Positions 20,421-30,255 of a stretch of 40,321 nucleotides of DNA are shown piece by piece. Within the stretch, counting starts at the first letter, position 1, and every line of letters begins with the position of its first letter. Made by a program: the position numbers and the translations under genes. Below the pieces are notes generated by a model. That model was not told the DNA's origin and did not search any database. It saw nothing but the letters and a program-made list of their open reading frames with translations. Location of the stretch: positions 1-40,321 of the forward strand of contig MPUH01000681.1 in NCBI GenBank assembly GCA_001970955.1. Direction: 5' to 3'. This DNA comes from Stentor coeruleus (taxonomy: Eukaryota; Ciliophora; Heterotrichea; Heterotrichida; Stentoridae).

Positions 20421-21734
20421 CTAATTATAACGATTTTGAGTTTTAACAACCCATAAATAGTCGATAGTATCAACATTTGGAGAACTGAACTGTTCATAGT
20501 ACAAATGAGTATTATTATAAACAACCAATCTTCCATACCCATAATCATTACTCCAATACTGAGCCCAATCTTGAGGAGTAGGACTAGTAGGATCATTATG
20601 TCCTTCATCATTCCCAGCATTGCCATTAGTGATATAAATAGGAGCTTTAGGACCAATATGAATATTTTGTCCATCATATTCACTTGGAACTGTTTGGTTC
20701 TTATAAATCGCACAGTCTCTTTCATAATTATGCACATGAGCTTGGAAATAAATATCCACACCATTTTGATAAAATACTTCCTCAAGAGCATTCTGAAGTT
20801 TAATTGCATCAACCCCACAGTCGCCATTACTTTGAAGTAAAGGTAAATACCAATTAACTGAACAATACAATGGATGATGGCTTAAAACAATAACCCAAGG
20901 CCTAAGTTCTCTATTCATATTAGCTTGATTTAAGTCTTCTATAAGCCAATTCATCTGAGTAACTTGAGTAATATTACTATAATAAAAGTAAGCTTCTGTG
21001 TTCATCATAATAAAATGTGCAGGGCCCATATCAAAGGAATAAAAATATCCGGTTCCTTGATTAGCGTTATTTAAAGGCATGTTAAACCTTCTTTTATAAT
21101 GAGTGAAATTATTATGAGTTTCATGATTACCAGGAAGGGTCATATAAGCATAATTAGCAGCTACTGGTTCTATAATATTAAGCCAATGATCACCAACTCT
21201 TCCATTGTTATCATTTAAATTATAAGCCATATCACCAACATGAAGTACTGCATCAAAATCTCTAAATTTAGCTTCTTGGCTTAGAAGGTGTCTTGTATAT
21301 CGTCCGTTAAGGCCAGTTCCCCAATCTCCAAGAACAATCATTTCTACTTCATTAGTATCCCAAGGAGCTTCATAATCTGGAGTCCTTCCACTAAAAACAT
21401 TGATTTCAGACCAGAAAAGACCATTTCCTACTTTATATTCGTACTTGCATTCTGGACGAAGACCTGAAACAACACCTGTATGAATGTATTCTAAATTAGG
21501 CAATAGTGTCCCTGCATCAAATAATGAACTACTTCCGATTACTTGAATCCAAGATGTTGGAGATGGGATGTTATAGCATAATACAGGTCGATAATTAATA
21601 TATGATGCAACATCAAGATAAGTCACCCAAGTCGCTCGCATCTCATTTTCATTTTCTGTCCATGAAAGGTGGATTTGTTCTGGGTAAAGCCACCCACCAG
21701 AAACTGAAGAGATTAATAAAAAGACTGATAACAT
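20421..21734 (-). CDS. Secreted purple acid phosphatase (metallophosphoesterase)
   Basis: 437 residues, TAG stop, with an N-terminal hydrophobic segment typical of a signal peptide (about residues 1-14, ending near SVSGG). An N-terminal fibronectin-like domain (about 20-118) precedes the metallophosphoesterase domain (about 130-415). All metal-binding motifs of the family are present: GDWGTG with Asp137, HVGDMAYN with Asp168 and Tyr171 (the Tyr that ligates Fe and gives the purple colour), PGNHE with Asn203, LSHHPLY with His286, and QAHVHNYER with His333 and His335. The protein is therefore expected to be an active binuclear metal phosphatase hydrolysing phosphate esters in acid conditions, probably in food vacuoles or outside the cell. 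Length and domain order match animal and plant members with a single catalytic domain. Several Asn-x-Ser/Thr sites fit secretion. Confidence 0.92.
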   Translation of the reverse strand: MLSVFLLISSVSGGWLYPEQIHLSWTENENEMRATWVTYLDVASYINYRPVLCYNIPSPTSWIQVIGSSSLFDAGTLLPNLEYIHTGVVSGLRPECKYEYKVGNGLFWSEINVFSGRTPDYEAPWDTNEVEMIVLGDWGTGLNGRYTRHLLSQEAKFRDFDAVLHVGDMAYNLNDNNGRVGDHWLNIIEPVAANYAYMTLPGNHETHNNFTHYKRRFNMPLNNANQGTGYFYSFDMGPAHFIMMNTEAYFYYSNITQVTQMNWLIEDLNQANMNRELRPWVIVLSHHPLYCSVNWYLPLLQSNGDCGVDAIKLQNALEEVFYQNGVDIYFQAHVHNYERDCAIYKNQTVPSEYDGQNIHIGPKAPIYITNGNAGNDEGHNDPTSPTPQDWAQYWSNDYGYGRLVVYNNTHLYYEQFSSPNVDTIDYLWVVKTQNRYN

Positions 21735-22090
21735 TTTATATTACTTGTGACGACATAGTGTTTATGGGGTATAGCTGATTTTATACCATAAATTTAGTTT
21801 ATATAGGGATAATTTTATGTAAGAGGCAATGACGTTTTTTTTTTAAGATTTTATGATACGGTTGATGCTGTGGAGATGGAGATGATAGGTTTCGGTATGG
21901 TTTTTGAGGATTGATTTTTCGATTAGTTGTACTTGGAAATTTTTGGGTGTTTAAGTTTGTATGCGGATTCAAAGATGAAAGATGAGAGGATTTTTGGAGT
22001 TGTGCAGAGAATAAAAGTTTGAGGGGCAATTTTTTAAAGGTTTTCGTAATGCCATTTGCTTTTTGATATGTAGTAGAGATTAATTTTTTA

Positions 22091-22218
22091 TATTAGCATG
22101 GATGATTGTTGAGAAGAGGTTTGAGAGAGTTTAAATTTTTATATGAGTATTTAATATTAGCATGGATGATTGTTGAGAAGAGGTTTGAGAGAGTTTAAAT
22201 TTTTATATGAGTATTTAG
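22091..22218. repeat. Perfect 64-bp tandem duplication
   Basis: Copies at 22091-22154 and 22155-22218 appear identical, each starting TATTAGCATGGATGATTG. It could be a real duplication in the 5' flank of the phosphatase gene, or an unmerged overlap of two contigs like those marked by n elsewhere. Confidence 0.85.
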
Positions 22219-22394
22219 GGTTTGAATATGGAAATGAATAAAGTTTATAAATTAGATGAAATGATAATAGAGATTAAGCTAAAGAAATATAGTTTTTTCT
22301 ATATAGATGTAGTAATAGTTTATGGAATTATTGATTTAATTTTAGTAGTTAAATATTGTATGATTTTAAATACTGAAAAAATATAAAAATCATG

Positions 22395-22422
22395 ATGATT
22401 TTACGAATATTCGTAATATCAT
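22395..22422. promoter_or_regulatory. 28-nt near-perfect palindrome
   Basis: The core TTACGAATATTCGTAA (22401-22416) is a perfect 16-bp palindrome. It extends to 28 nt with one mismatched pair, adding ATGAT on the left and ATCAT on the right. It contains two of the few CpG steps in this AT-rich region. A symmetric binding site or a cruciform-forming element is possible; no factor is known. Confidence 0.45.
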
Positions 22423-22756
22423 TTTTTCAAAAATTTTTGTCAAATTTTTATCTGCAAAAGGGTATTTAACGAACTTTAGAAATAATTTATGATTGATGTG
22501 CAGAAGATTTATAAAAATTATTTTCTATTAAATCAGACATAAAAACTTAAATTTTAAGATAAATTATTTATTTTTATTACGAATGATTAAAATATTGCTT
22601 AGTATTTTTAATAGAACGACTTAAGATTTATTATTTACCCTAAAGTTTTATTAACCGTAAGCTTTTTTCTTAGTTCAAGATTCTATAATTTATCAAACTA
22701 AAGTGTTTAATCTAATCTCTATTAATTATATCCTACTAAATCAATCATAAATATCT

Positions 22757-25700
22757 CTAGGAAAGTTCATAAAAAAGCTCAGCTGGGTAGAAATCTTCTC
22801 TATTGTAAATTTTTTCTATTTCAGCAATAATTTCTGATGGTGTATTAATAGGCTTACTTGACTTATCTATCTTCCAAAATTGTTCATCTTTAACAGCTAA
22901 GCAAAACATATCATATTCGTTTTTAATCATAAAAATTATACATTTCAATGCATAATTCCTTATAACATTATCTTCTGTACAAACTATACTTATACTTTCT
23001 TTCAAGCAGTTCTTGCAAGCTTCTAATAATTCTTTAGGTTCTTCATTTTTATCTTTAAAAAATATGCAAGTGTATAAAAGGCAATACGGTACCCGTTCAA
23101 GATAATACTCAATTGGAATTAATTCTCTATCATAAGTATATGATAATATATTATTCTTAATATCTCTATTCTGTTTAGGCACTATATGATTATGTATTCT
23201 TGTAATAAATAGATCATAAGATATATTTTCATCACTACGTCTACATGCACCTTTAAGTAAAAAATTAGAACAGACAGGACATAATAAATTGTAACAATTA
23301 CTTTCTATATGAATTCTTTTGAATATTAATTTTATTGCATATTCTACACTATATTCTTTTAAAGATATCTCATGCAATTTATCTAATGCGTTTTCATTAT
23401 AAATATTCTTAAATTCCCAAATGTATTTTGGATTTTTGATTTTATTTTTATCATTTAATAAATCCTTAAGTTTATCAAACCAAATTGCTTCTATGCTTTT
23501 ATTGTTTATAATTTCTTCCTTGAACTTATTTAATGATGACAAAGCTTCGAGTGATATTGAAATATAGTTGAAATTTTGTTTTTGGTAAAATGCTAGAGCT
23601 GGAGTAAATACATCAAAATCAATGTTTTCTAAGATTGGTGTGCTAGAATTGGCCACACCATTGAGAAAAAATTTCCACTCTCCTGTTGAGGTTTTTACTA
23701 GAGATGATGCATCAAAGCCTGGCATTGAGAATATGATTGAATGTAAAGAATAAATTGTAGAAGGATTTTCAATAAAAAGGATATCGTTTTCTAAAAGAAA
23801 GCTTTTTACTTTATCTTTATCTGACTGATTAGCACCTGTTTTGAGATTAACTGCAAGTAAAATTGGAGTTTTTAATATTTTAATCATTTCTGTGGAAGAT
23901 ATTTTGCTTGCTTCTAAATTGCTTTTATCAACATTATCTTGTATCTTTTCGGATTTTTTTTTTAAAAAAACACTATAATCATATGCTTTTTGATTAAAAT
24001 TGTATTGAAAATAAACTTTTTCTAGTCTAACAGATGTATTTTGTTTTCTTTTAATATTACCATAAGCATTTTCAGAATCTTTTTCTTTAATTTGGCAATA
24101 AAAAAGTTTACAAGCAGTGCAATTGCATTTATGCTTATTTGATTTGCTATTAAATTCAGCTTTGTGAAGAATATCCAAAAAATTGCAAAATGTGTTTTCT
24201 ACCTCTCGAATTTCTCGTTTCTGTTTAAACAAAGTCAAGTATTTAGGTGAAATTTCTTGAAATAGTTTATTTTCATTAATGCATTCATTGCAATTTTTTA
24301 GATAAGCAAAAGTTTCTTTTATTTCAGCTAATCTCAAGTCAGATGATTCATAGAGTTTTTTAAAGGCTGTGGTTGAGCAAACAGACATGAAAAGCGTAGA
24401 GATAAAACATTTGATAGTATCATTAGGAAGTGTACGATAATAGATCAATCCTTCAGGAATAAAGTTTTTATCTTTAATATTATAATCTTCAAGTTTTAAA
24501 TATAAAGGTTCTTGGCAACTATCATTGGCAAGCATCCACAAGTTATAAGTCCTTGAAAAAAGTAATGTTTTATAATGATAGTTTCCATACAATATTATTG
24601 ATTTTAATTCATAATAATAGGTTATTCCTTTATTAACATATTTGATGCTTTGATTGTTTTTCAAAAAAAATAATATTTTTTCTATTTTATTGTTGTACCC
24701 TGGATTTTCAGTATTCAAATCATTTGCTTGCAGTTTATAAAACAGGCATAAAGGAGGCTTAGGCGGCTCAAATTTGCTTTTAATATTTTTATAAATCGTT
24801 AGAATATTTCCCTCAAACTTAATATTATCTCCATCAATATGTTGAGTTAATTGATATATATTTATTTTTGGGCTATATATTCCTTTTCCTTTTTCAATGC
24901 AACCTTCAATTAAAAAGTTTAAACAAGCTGGGCATTTTGCTTGAGGATTGCATTCAGATTTTTCATGAATATTTTTTAAAAGCGAATTTAAAAATTGGCA
25001 TGAGTTACCTGGACTATTTTCATGAATATTTTTTAAAAGCAAATTTAAAAATTGGCATGAGTTACCTGGACTATTTTCGACAATTTTACTATTATCAGTT
25101 TGAGCATTAAATTTTGTATCTTCAATAAAGTGTTTTCTGAATGCTGTTAAACTATAAACATTTCTACCTTGATTATTTTCATTTGTTTCTTTGTTTATTA
25201 TAGATATCAGTTCTTTTGCCCATTCAGAATTAACCTTAGGTTTCCATTTTGAAATATCCATTTTGAATGAGTGTATATTGAAAATACTCTGAATTGCAGA
25301 GTTTATATAGCAAAGATTTATATCATCTATATTTTCGCATCGCAAGGGCTGAGTTCCCTTTCCACCTTCTGGATTAGGCTTAATACTAGACGTTCTTGCT
25401 TCTTTGATATAAAATAGAAAAACATTATTAATCCTTTCAAAATTTTTTACCGCAGAAAGAGCATCTTGCAAATTTTTAAAAATTTGATCATTCTCCAAAT
25501 TTTTTATAACCAAATTCCATGAGTTATCAGTTTTTATTAAGACTGAAAAATCTGTCCCCAAATCATATACAAAAATGATTGAATTTAGAAAATATGACTG
25601 AATCTCGTTATTATTTTCTTTAATTTGAAAATTCATAAGATCAACGCTATAATATCTATTAAATCCTAGAAAAGGCTTCAAGTAAAAAATAAGAAATTGA

Positions 25701-27088
25701 TTGTATTTAACATTTTTTTTTTCATATTTACTATTTGTAAGCATTTTTAAATGCATGAATGATTTGTAATGGTCTGAGTCAATTTTACCTTTGAACTTAT
25801 TCATGTCAACTGAACCAAGAGTATCTGAAAATAAATCTTTTACTCTTAGTACAAATGAATAAATATCATCATTTTCTTTAAGATTGAGGTTTGTATAATA
25901 TTTGTTTTTATCACCTTGATTATTAGAAGGCCTATAAACAAACTGTTCACAAAATGGGCATTTGCATAAATGCTCAATGCCAGCTTTAATAGAGTGAACT
26001 TCTGCAATACAATTTTTTAATATATTCTTCCAACTTACTTTTTCTTTTTTATAAACTAAGTCAGAGTTTACTAAAAATAAATTGCTTATATTAACCATAT
26101 CTTTAGGCATAATACAAATACTTTCTGTTAATGCTTTACTATCACGACAAGAGCAAGGATTTTGTTTTTCTTTTTCTTTTAAAACAGTGCGTTTTTTTTC
26201 TAATTCAAGAAGTTCAGTTATCATTTGTTTAACCCAATATATTTTAATATCTTTATATTTCATGAAACTTGAAAAAATTGGATCAAAGTAGTAAAAGTTC
26301 ATCCAAATAATATTCGTAAATTCTAAATAATTTGCCATATGCTCTAAAAAAGGCTCTCTTTCATAAAACAAATACTTGGAATTATAATCTAGGTTATTAA
26401 GAACATCGAATATATTAATTTTATTTTGATAATAATTGATGCAAATCCAATAGCCTTCATTGTGCTTAATATAAAGTAAGGAACTTACTTTGCTTTGAAA
26501 TAAAATAGCTTTTAAGGTATAATCAACTAAATAATGAGGATCGCCTTCTTTTAATTTCAGATTCTCATTCTCTTCTGTTAATTTAAAATCAATGTCTGTT
26601 AGATTTAAGCATAAAGTAAGTGGCCATTTATTTGAAATTAGAAATTCATTTTCTTGAGGCTGGAGCAAAGACATTGAGTTCTTTACGCTTAAAATAAATT
26701 TATTTTTGTTAACTATGCAATTTTTTTCGTTTCCTTGTTTTATAAAAATATTCCCAAGTAAGAAAACGTGTCTTATTGGTGTCCAAGTATAATTTTGTAC
26801 TTTAGTTATTTTATTTAGTTCTTTAAACAAGCTCTTTAACAATTTTTGACTTACTTCTAAATTTTTGATGTTTTCAGACTGTTGGATATCAATTTGGAAA
26901 AAAAAGTCATCTCTAACTCCACCCTTAGTATCATTAAGCATGGTAATTTGTCCCTGAAGGCTTTTGATAATTTTTTCTCCTGAAGAGCATTGACTAAGCC
27001 TATTAGAACATTTTTTTAAACGGATAAAGACTTGGATAGCTGTTAGGACTTTTTGGTATTGCACATTCTTTATGAAATAATCTTCCAT
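22757..27088 (-). CDS. 1,443-residue protein of five tandem ubiquitin-protease (USP)-like modules
   Basis: Start ATG 27088, stop TAG, no signal peptide or membrane segment. I see a repeated set of elements about every 270-310 residues: a USP Cys-box-like segment, a Q-x-F-L-like segment, a CxxC pair, a His-box-like segment with an aromatic strand, and a short end resembling P-x-x-L-x-Y. Module A (1-250) ends with a His box at about 192-218. B (255-562) has CKCPFC at 375-380. C (588-886) has NLCYINSAIQSIF with Cys593, QFLN at 679 and 698, CPAC at 719-722, and His838 in a YHYKTLLF box. D (887-1168) keeps Cys894 but has no His. E (1172-1443) has CPVC at 1270-1273 and neither catalytic residue. 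So only module C could be active; the rest look like pseudo-proteases, perhaps ubiquitin binders. The similarity is weak, recognised by eye, and no database hit is claimed. Confidence 0.65.
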   Translation of the reverse strand: MEDYFIKNVQYQKVLTAIQVFIRLKKCSNRLSQCSSGEKIIKSLQGQITMLNDTKGGVRDDFFFQIDIQQSENIKNLEVSQKLLKSLFKELNKITKVQNYTWTPIRHVFLLGNIFIKQGNEKNCIVNKNKFILSVKNSMSLLQPQENEFLISNKWPLTLCLNLTDIDFKLTEENENLKLKEGDPHYLVDYTLKAILFQSKVSSLLYIKHNEGYWICINYYQNKINIFDVLNNLDYNSKYLFYEREPFLEHMANYLEFTNIIWMNFYYFDPIFSSFMKYKDIKIYWVKQMITELLELEKKRTVLKEKEKQNPCSCRDSKALTESICIMPKDMVNISNLFLVNSDLVYKKEKVSWKNILKNCIAEVHSIKAGIEHLCKCPFCEQFVYRPSNNQGDKNKYYTNLNLKENDDIYSFVLRVKDLFSDTLGSVDMNKFKGKIDSDHYKSFMHLKMLTNSKYEKKNVKYNQFLIFYLKPFLGFNRYYSVDLMNFQIKENNNEIQSYFLNSIIFVYDLGTDFSVLIKTDNSWNLVIKNLENDQIFKNLQDALSAVKNFERINNVFLFYIKEARTSSIKPNPEGGKGTQPLRCENIDDINLCYINSAIQSIFNIHSFKMDISKWKPKVNSEWAKELISIINKETNENNQGRNVYSLTAFRKHFIEDTKFNAQTDNSKIVENSPGNSCQFLNLLLKNIHENSPGNSCQFLNSLLKNIHEKSECNPQAKCPACLNFLIEGCIEKGKGIYSPKINIYQLTQHIDGDNIKFEGNILTIYKNIKSKFEPPKPPLCLFYKLQANDLNTENPGYNNKIEKILFFLKNNQSIKYVNKGITYYYELKSIILYGNYHYKTLLFSRTYNLWMLANDSCQEPLYLKLEDYNIKDKNFIPEGLIYYRTLPNDTIKCFISTLFMSVCSTTAFKKLYESSDLRLAEIKETFAYLKNCNECINENKLFQEISPKYLTLFKQKREIREVENTFCNFLDILHKAEFNSKSNKHKCNCTACKLFYCQIKEKDSENAYGNIKRKQNTSVRLEKVYFQYNFNQKAYDYSVFLKKKSEKIQDNVDKSNLEASKISSTEMIKILKTPILLAVNLKTGANQSDKDKVKSFLLENDILFIENPSTIYSLHSIIFSMPGFDASSLVKTSTGEWKFFLNGVANSSTPILENIDFDVFTPALAFYQKQNFNYISISLEALSSLNKFKEEIINNKSIEAIWFDKLKDLLNDKNKIKNPKYIWEFKNIYNENALDKLHEISLKEYSVEYAIKLIFKRIHIESNCYNLLCPVCSNFLLKGACRRSDENISYDLFITRIHNHIVPKQNRDIKNNILSYTYDRELIPIEYYLERVPYCLLYTCIFFKDKNEEPKELLEACKNCLKESISIVCTEDNVIRNYALKCIIFMIKNEYDMFCLAVKDEQFWKIDKSSKPINTPSEIIAEIEKIYNREDFYPAELFYELS
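24964..25077 (-). repeat. 57-nt tandem duplication inside the USP-like gene
   Basis: Copies at 24964-25020 and 25021-25077 differ by one base. They encode 19 residues each, containing NSCQFLN, in module C. The length is a multiple of three, so the frame is kept. Either a recent internal duplication or an assembly artefact like the one at 11586. Confidence 0.85.
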
Positions 27089-27791
27089 TCAAATATTATA
27101 ACCAATAATATAAAGTATAAATAAAGTATTTTTTTGACAATAAAACTAATATTGTATTAGTTCTCATCATAAAAAAAGTCAATCCTAATTTTGTTATATA
27201 ATTATAGACAATTTTAGTATATATATATTAAAATTTCATACTTATTTTTAAAAACTTTATAATATTAGAACATAACTAAGAATAGCATTTCAAATTACAC
27301 AGACTGCTTTAATAATTCTAATCTTTTCTGAACTTTATTTGCATATATAGAATTATTATAGTTAAGTTTTACAAAAATGAGGTAAAAAGTAAAAATTATC
27401 TTAGAAGATTTTCTCTTTAGTCAAAGATAATATAGTAAAGACTAATATATGCATATAAAGATTATAAATCAAAACATAAACTTAAAAATTATCGAAAACT
27501 TAACCAAGATTTTAGTATTGTAGATATTTTAAAAATCTACAAGTCAATTGATTTTCTTATATGCTGATAATATTAAATTATTCTTAAGCCAATATTCTTA
27601 GATTCTTCATTTATGTGCTAGTCCAACTTAAATCTAACAATATCTTCTTTGTTTTCAAGCTGCTTCAATTAGTTTTAATAAAGATATTTATATCAGAATT
27701 ACAATTTTTTCTGAGTCTTGATAGAAATGAATTTTACGAGTTTTAGACTTAAATTTTTTGAATTTAAACCTTTCATAAGTTGCTTTTTGCG

Positions 27792-27831
27792 TAAAATATA
27801 AGATTTTTGAATTAAAATATAAGATTTTTGA
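27792..27831. repeat. Short tandem repeat, 21-nt period
   Basis: TAAAATATAAGATTTTTGA occurs at 27792-27810 and again at 27813-27831, with a partial third copy after it. Simple AT-rich repeat without evident role. Confidence 0.7.
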
Positions 27832-28256
27832 TTAAAATATTAAAGATAACTCAAATGGTATAAGTATTGAAAATGCTATGATTTCAGGGCTGATACATTT
27901 TAGCTTATTTTTTTTTGAAACAAAGCTGCTTATCCATGCATAGATTTGGAAATAGATAATCTGCTGATGATAGAATTTTAAAATAGGTTAATTTCAAGGA
28001 TAATTATGTAAAGGATTAGCATTTACCTATTCTAGACAAAAATGCAGGTTGGCTAAAAGATTTTCTTTTATTAAGTTAATCGAAAATTTAAATCAAGAAG
28101 AAAACAAATAAGAGAAGAGCAAGGAGAAAACTACTTAAAAATTATGAGGATTTAAACCTTGTTATTGAAGACTGCTGAATTTTTAGGACTGGTAAGAGAT
28201 AGATAGACTTATTTGTTTGCAGGTTTTTGCTCTGCGGGGGAATAACTCAGTTCATG

Positions 28257-28382
28257 CTAGTCTGGTATCACTTTGGAACCTGATATGCTATTTGGATGGA
28301 AACCTAAAGCATGGATCCATGGAGGATCAATTCCTTTAAACTTTGAATGGATAATATGTAATCAAAATATTGTATTTAACAT
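28257..28382 (-). pseudogene. Relic of a PPW-family gene
   Basis: Read on the minus strand from ATG 28380-28382, the frame gives MLNTIF, a TGA stop at 28362-28364, then continues through FKGIDPPWIHALGFHPNS to a TAG at 28257-28259. PPW, seven residues and Pro match the spacing of the intact genes at 2010, 3844 and 6012, and PPWIHAL is closest to PPWMHIL of the 3844 gene. The start MLN also matches the 6012 gene. The segment GTGATACCAGACTAG just before the end is 15 nt with GT..AG ends, so it might be an intron that removes the TAG. If the TGA were read as Trp, or is a sequencing error, this could be a live gene; otherwise it is decayed. Confidence 0.5.
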
Positions 28383-30084
28383 AGCTATTCAAAAGATTAT
28401 TTAGAATTTAAAATTGTATGAATCTATAATAAAAAACTTTAAAATTTATAATTACTAAATAACTTTAAAACTACATGAAACATTTTAAAGCTTATTAACT
28501 TTTCACAATAAGTAAGGCACACAAAATTATTTGTAAAAAACTATAGATCGTTTTTAGGTATGAAGATAATCTTATAGACAAAGGCTCAGCCCGATTCGAA
28601 ATTAGAATCAAGAAATCCTGATATATTAACAAAAAGTTAAAGAAGATAAGTAATTTGGCCTATTTCCTATACAAATCCAAATCAACTATGAAAAGAAACC
28701 CAACATGCAAGCAATGCTGAGAGACAATAGGAGATATTGCATACAGAATAGAAGAATGCTCAAACTATATCAAATATTGGGCCTGAGAAAAATGTAATGA
28801 AAAATAAAAAACCTTACTTTGAGATTAGAACCTAAAATGATAATCTATAACAATCTTGGGGTATTTGATGATTACTTGGATGAGCATAAGCCTAATAATG
28901 AAGGAGAAGCTAAAAAGTAACAACTTTCTATTAGTATTATAATAGTAAATCTGAGTTTTTAACTGAATATACCTTATATTAAAAAGCTTTTTTCTGAAGC
29001 AAGAATATTCTCCAAACTTTGGCAACTTTCAAGCATATTTCACATTTCAATATATCAGCATTATCATCTAAAAAATCCTCATAACAATTAAACATTATGC
29101 ATTTTTTTTTTCATATTAAGGACTTTCAAAGCAACTTAGCCCATTCTTAGCTTGGACATATCTTTGTGTTTTTTTCTCTCTCTTATTTTGACATAAGATT
29201 ATGGATTCTTGCCTGATTTTCTCTATTTGATACTATTTGAGTTAAATAGCTAACTTGATTCTATTATCCAAGGTAATAAGGTTTCCCACATAATTGTTGA
29301 TTTGTTCATAGTATAAAGAAGAAAAGCTTTTGAAGATTTTTATAATTTTATAAACAACTTCATCGTTAATAAAACTGAAGTCTTCATATGATGCTGGGTC
29401 TGGATGCGAAGGCTTAAATTATTTCATCCAGGTAAAACATTTAATAACACAAATATTAGAGGCGAATATGTAGGAACTTCAATTTTGTAAAGTGCTCTAT
29501 TTTAAATCTATTATTTCTAATTCATTTCAATGCTTTTATGAAAAGTTTTGAGTCATAGAATTGATCTGCCAGAGATTCATACATTTATTTTATAAATTAC
29601 TTTAAGCATGCTAAAAATCTATGGAAATTTGTATTTGACTATTTTTAATCAAGCTTAAAAGCTATTTCCAGACCATTTGCTGATTTTATATCTTATATTA
29701 AATTTTATTGTCAGGCTATTTACTTTTATCCTTGAAAATAAGTGAGAAACTATTTCTGCAGATAATTAAAATAATACAATCACTTTGAATTATTCAAATT
29801 CTTCTAAGCCTAAATCTTTATAATCAATTGAAAATAAAATTTTAACTACTTGTGCAAAATCACAGAGGCAGATAAAATTTCTGAATTGAACTTAGCTTGG
29901 CATAGCATGTATTTTAAGTATATGCTGATGATTCAATTCAAAGATATTTTAAATCATAATTCTCTTATCTCATAAAGCATCATTGTGCGAATTTATTATA
30001 TTCTTTATTTCAACTTAAATAGGCCGAAGTTTGTATTGCTTTCAATCTAAAAATTATTATTTCTTATAGGTGGCTTATAAAAAA

Positions 30085-30255
30085 ATGAATCACGATAATC
30101 AGGATGAACAGAATCTTGCAGAAATGCTGCCAGTGATTATCAAGACAGGAGCTTATTCTCTGATTTACAGTACTTCAAGTACAATGCTTGCCCTTTGGAT
30201 AGTCAAAGAAGTATGTAAAGCCCTGAAATCTGATTTGAAGATATCCTTTAACTAG
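30085..30255 (+). CDS. Possible short protein or gene fragment
   Basis: 56 codons from ATG 30085 to TAG. The codons are more varied and GC-richer than the surrounding sequence. The predicted protein has an acidic start (NHDNQDEQNLAEM), a hydrophobic middle (VIIKTGAYSLIY, LALWIV) and a basic end. I recognise no family. Just upstream is TTCTTATAG, a plausible 3' splice site, but no matching 15/16-nt donor was found. It may be a decayed exon or chance. Confidence 0.22.
   Translation: MNHDNQDEQNLAEMLPVIIKTGAYSLIYSTSSTMLALWIVKEVCKALKSDLKISFN

Larger units (their letters stand above)
21735..22756. other. 5' flank of the phosphatase and the end of the strand-skewed region
   Basis: No supported gene. 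The plus strand is G-rich and nearly C-free to about 22380, upstream of the minus-strand phosphatase. A perfect 64-bp tandem duplication (22091-22218) and a palindrome (22395-22422) lie near the point where the skew ends. A 76-codon open frame at 21799-22029 on the minus strand follows from this skewed composition and shows no homology. Confidence 0.6.

Noticed and set aside
21799..22029. 76-codon minus-strand frame before the phosphatase
   Set aside because: It lies in the C-rich, G-free 5' flank, where few stops occur in one frame; no motif and no similarity.
28584..28610. Possible tRNA T-loop-like GATTCGAAAT segment
   Set aside because: No acceptor stem, D-arm or anticodon arm could be found around it.
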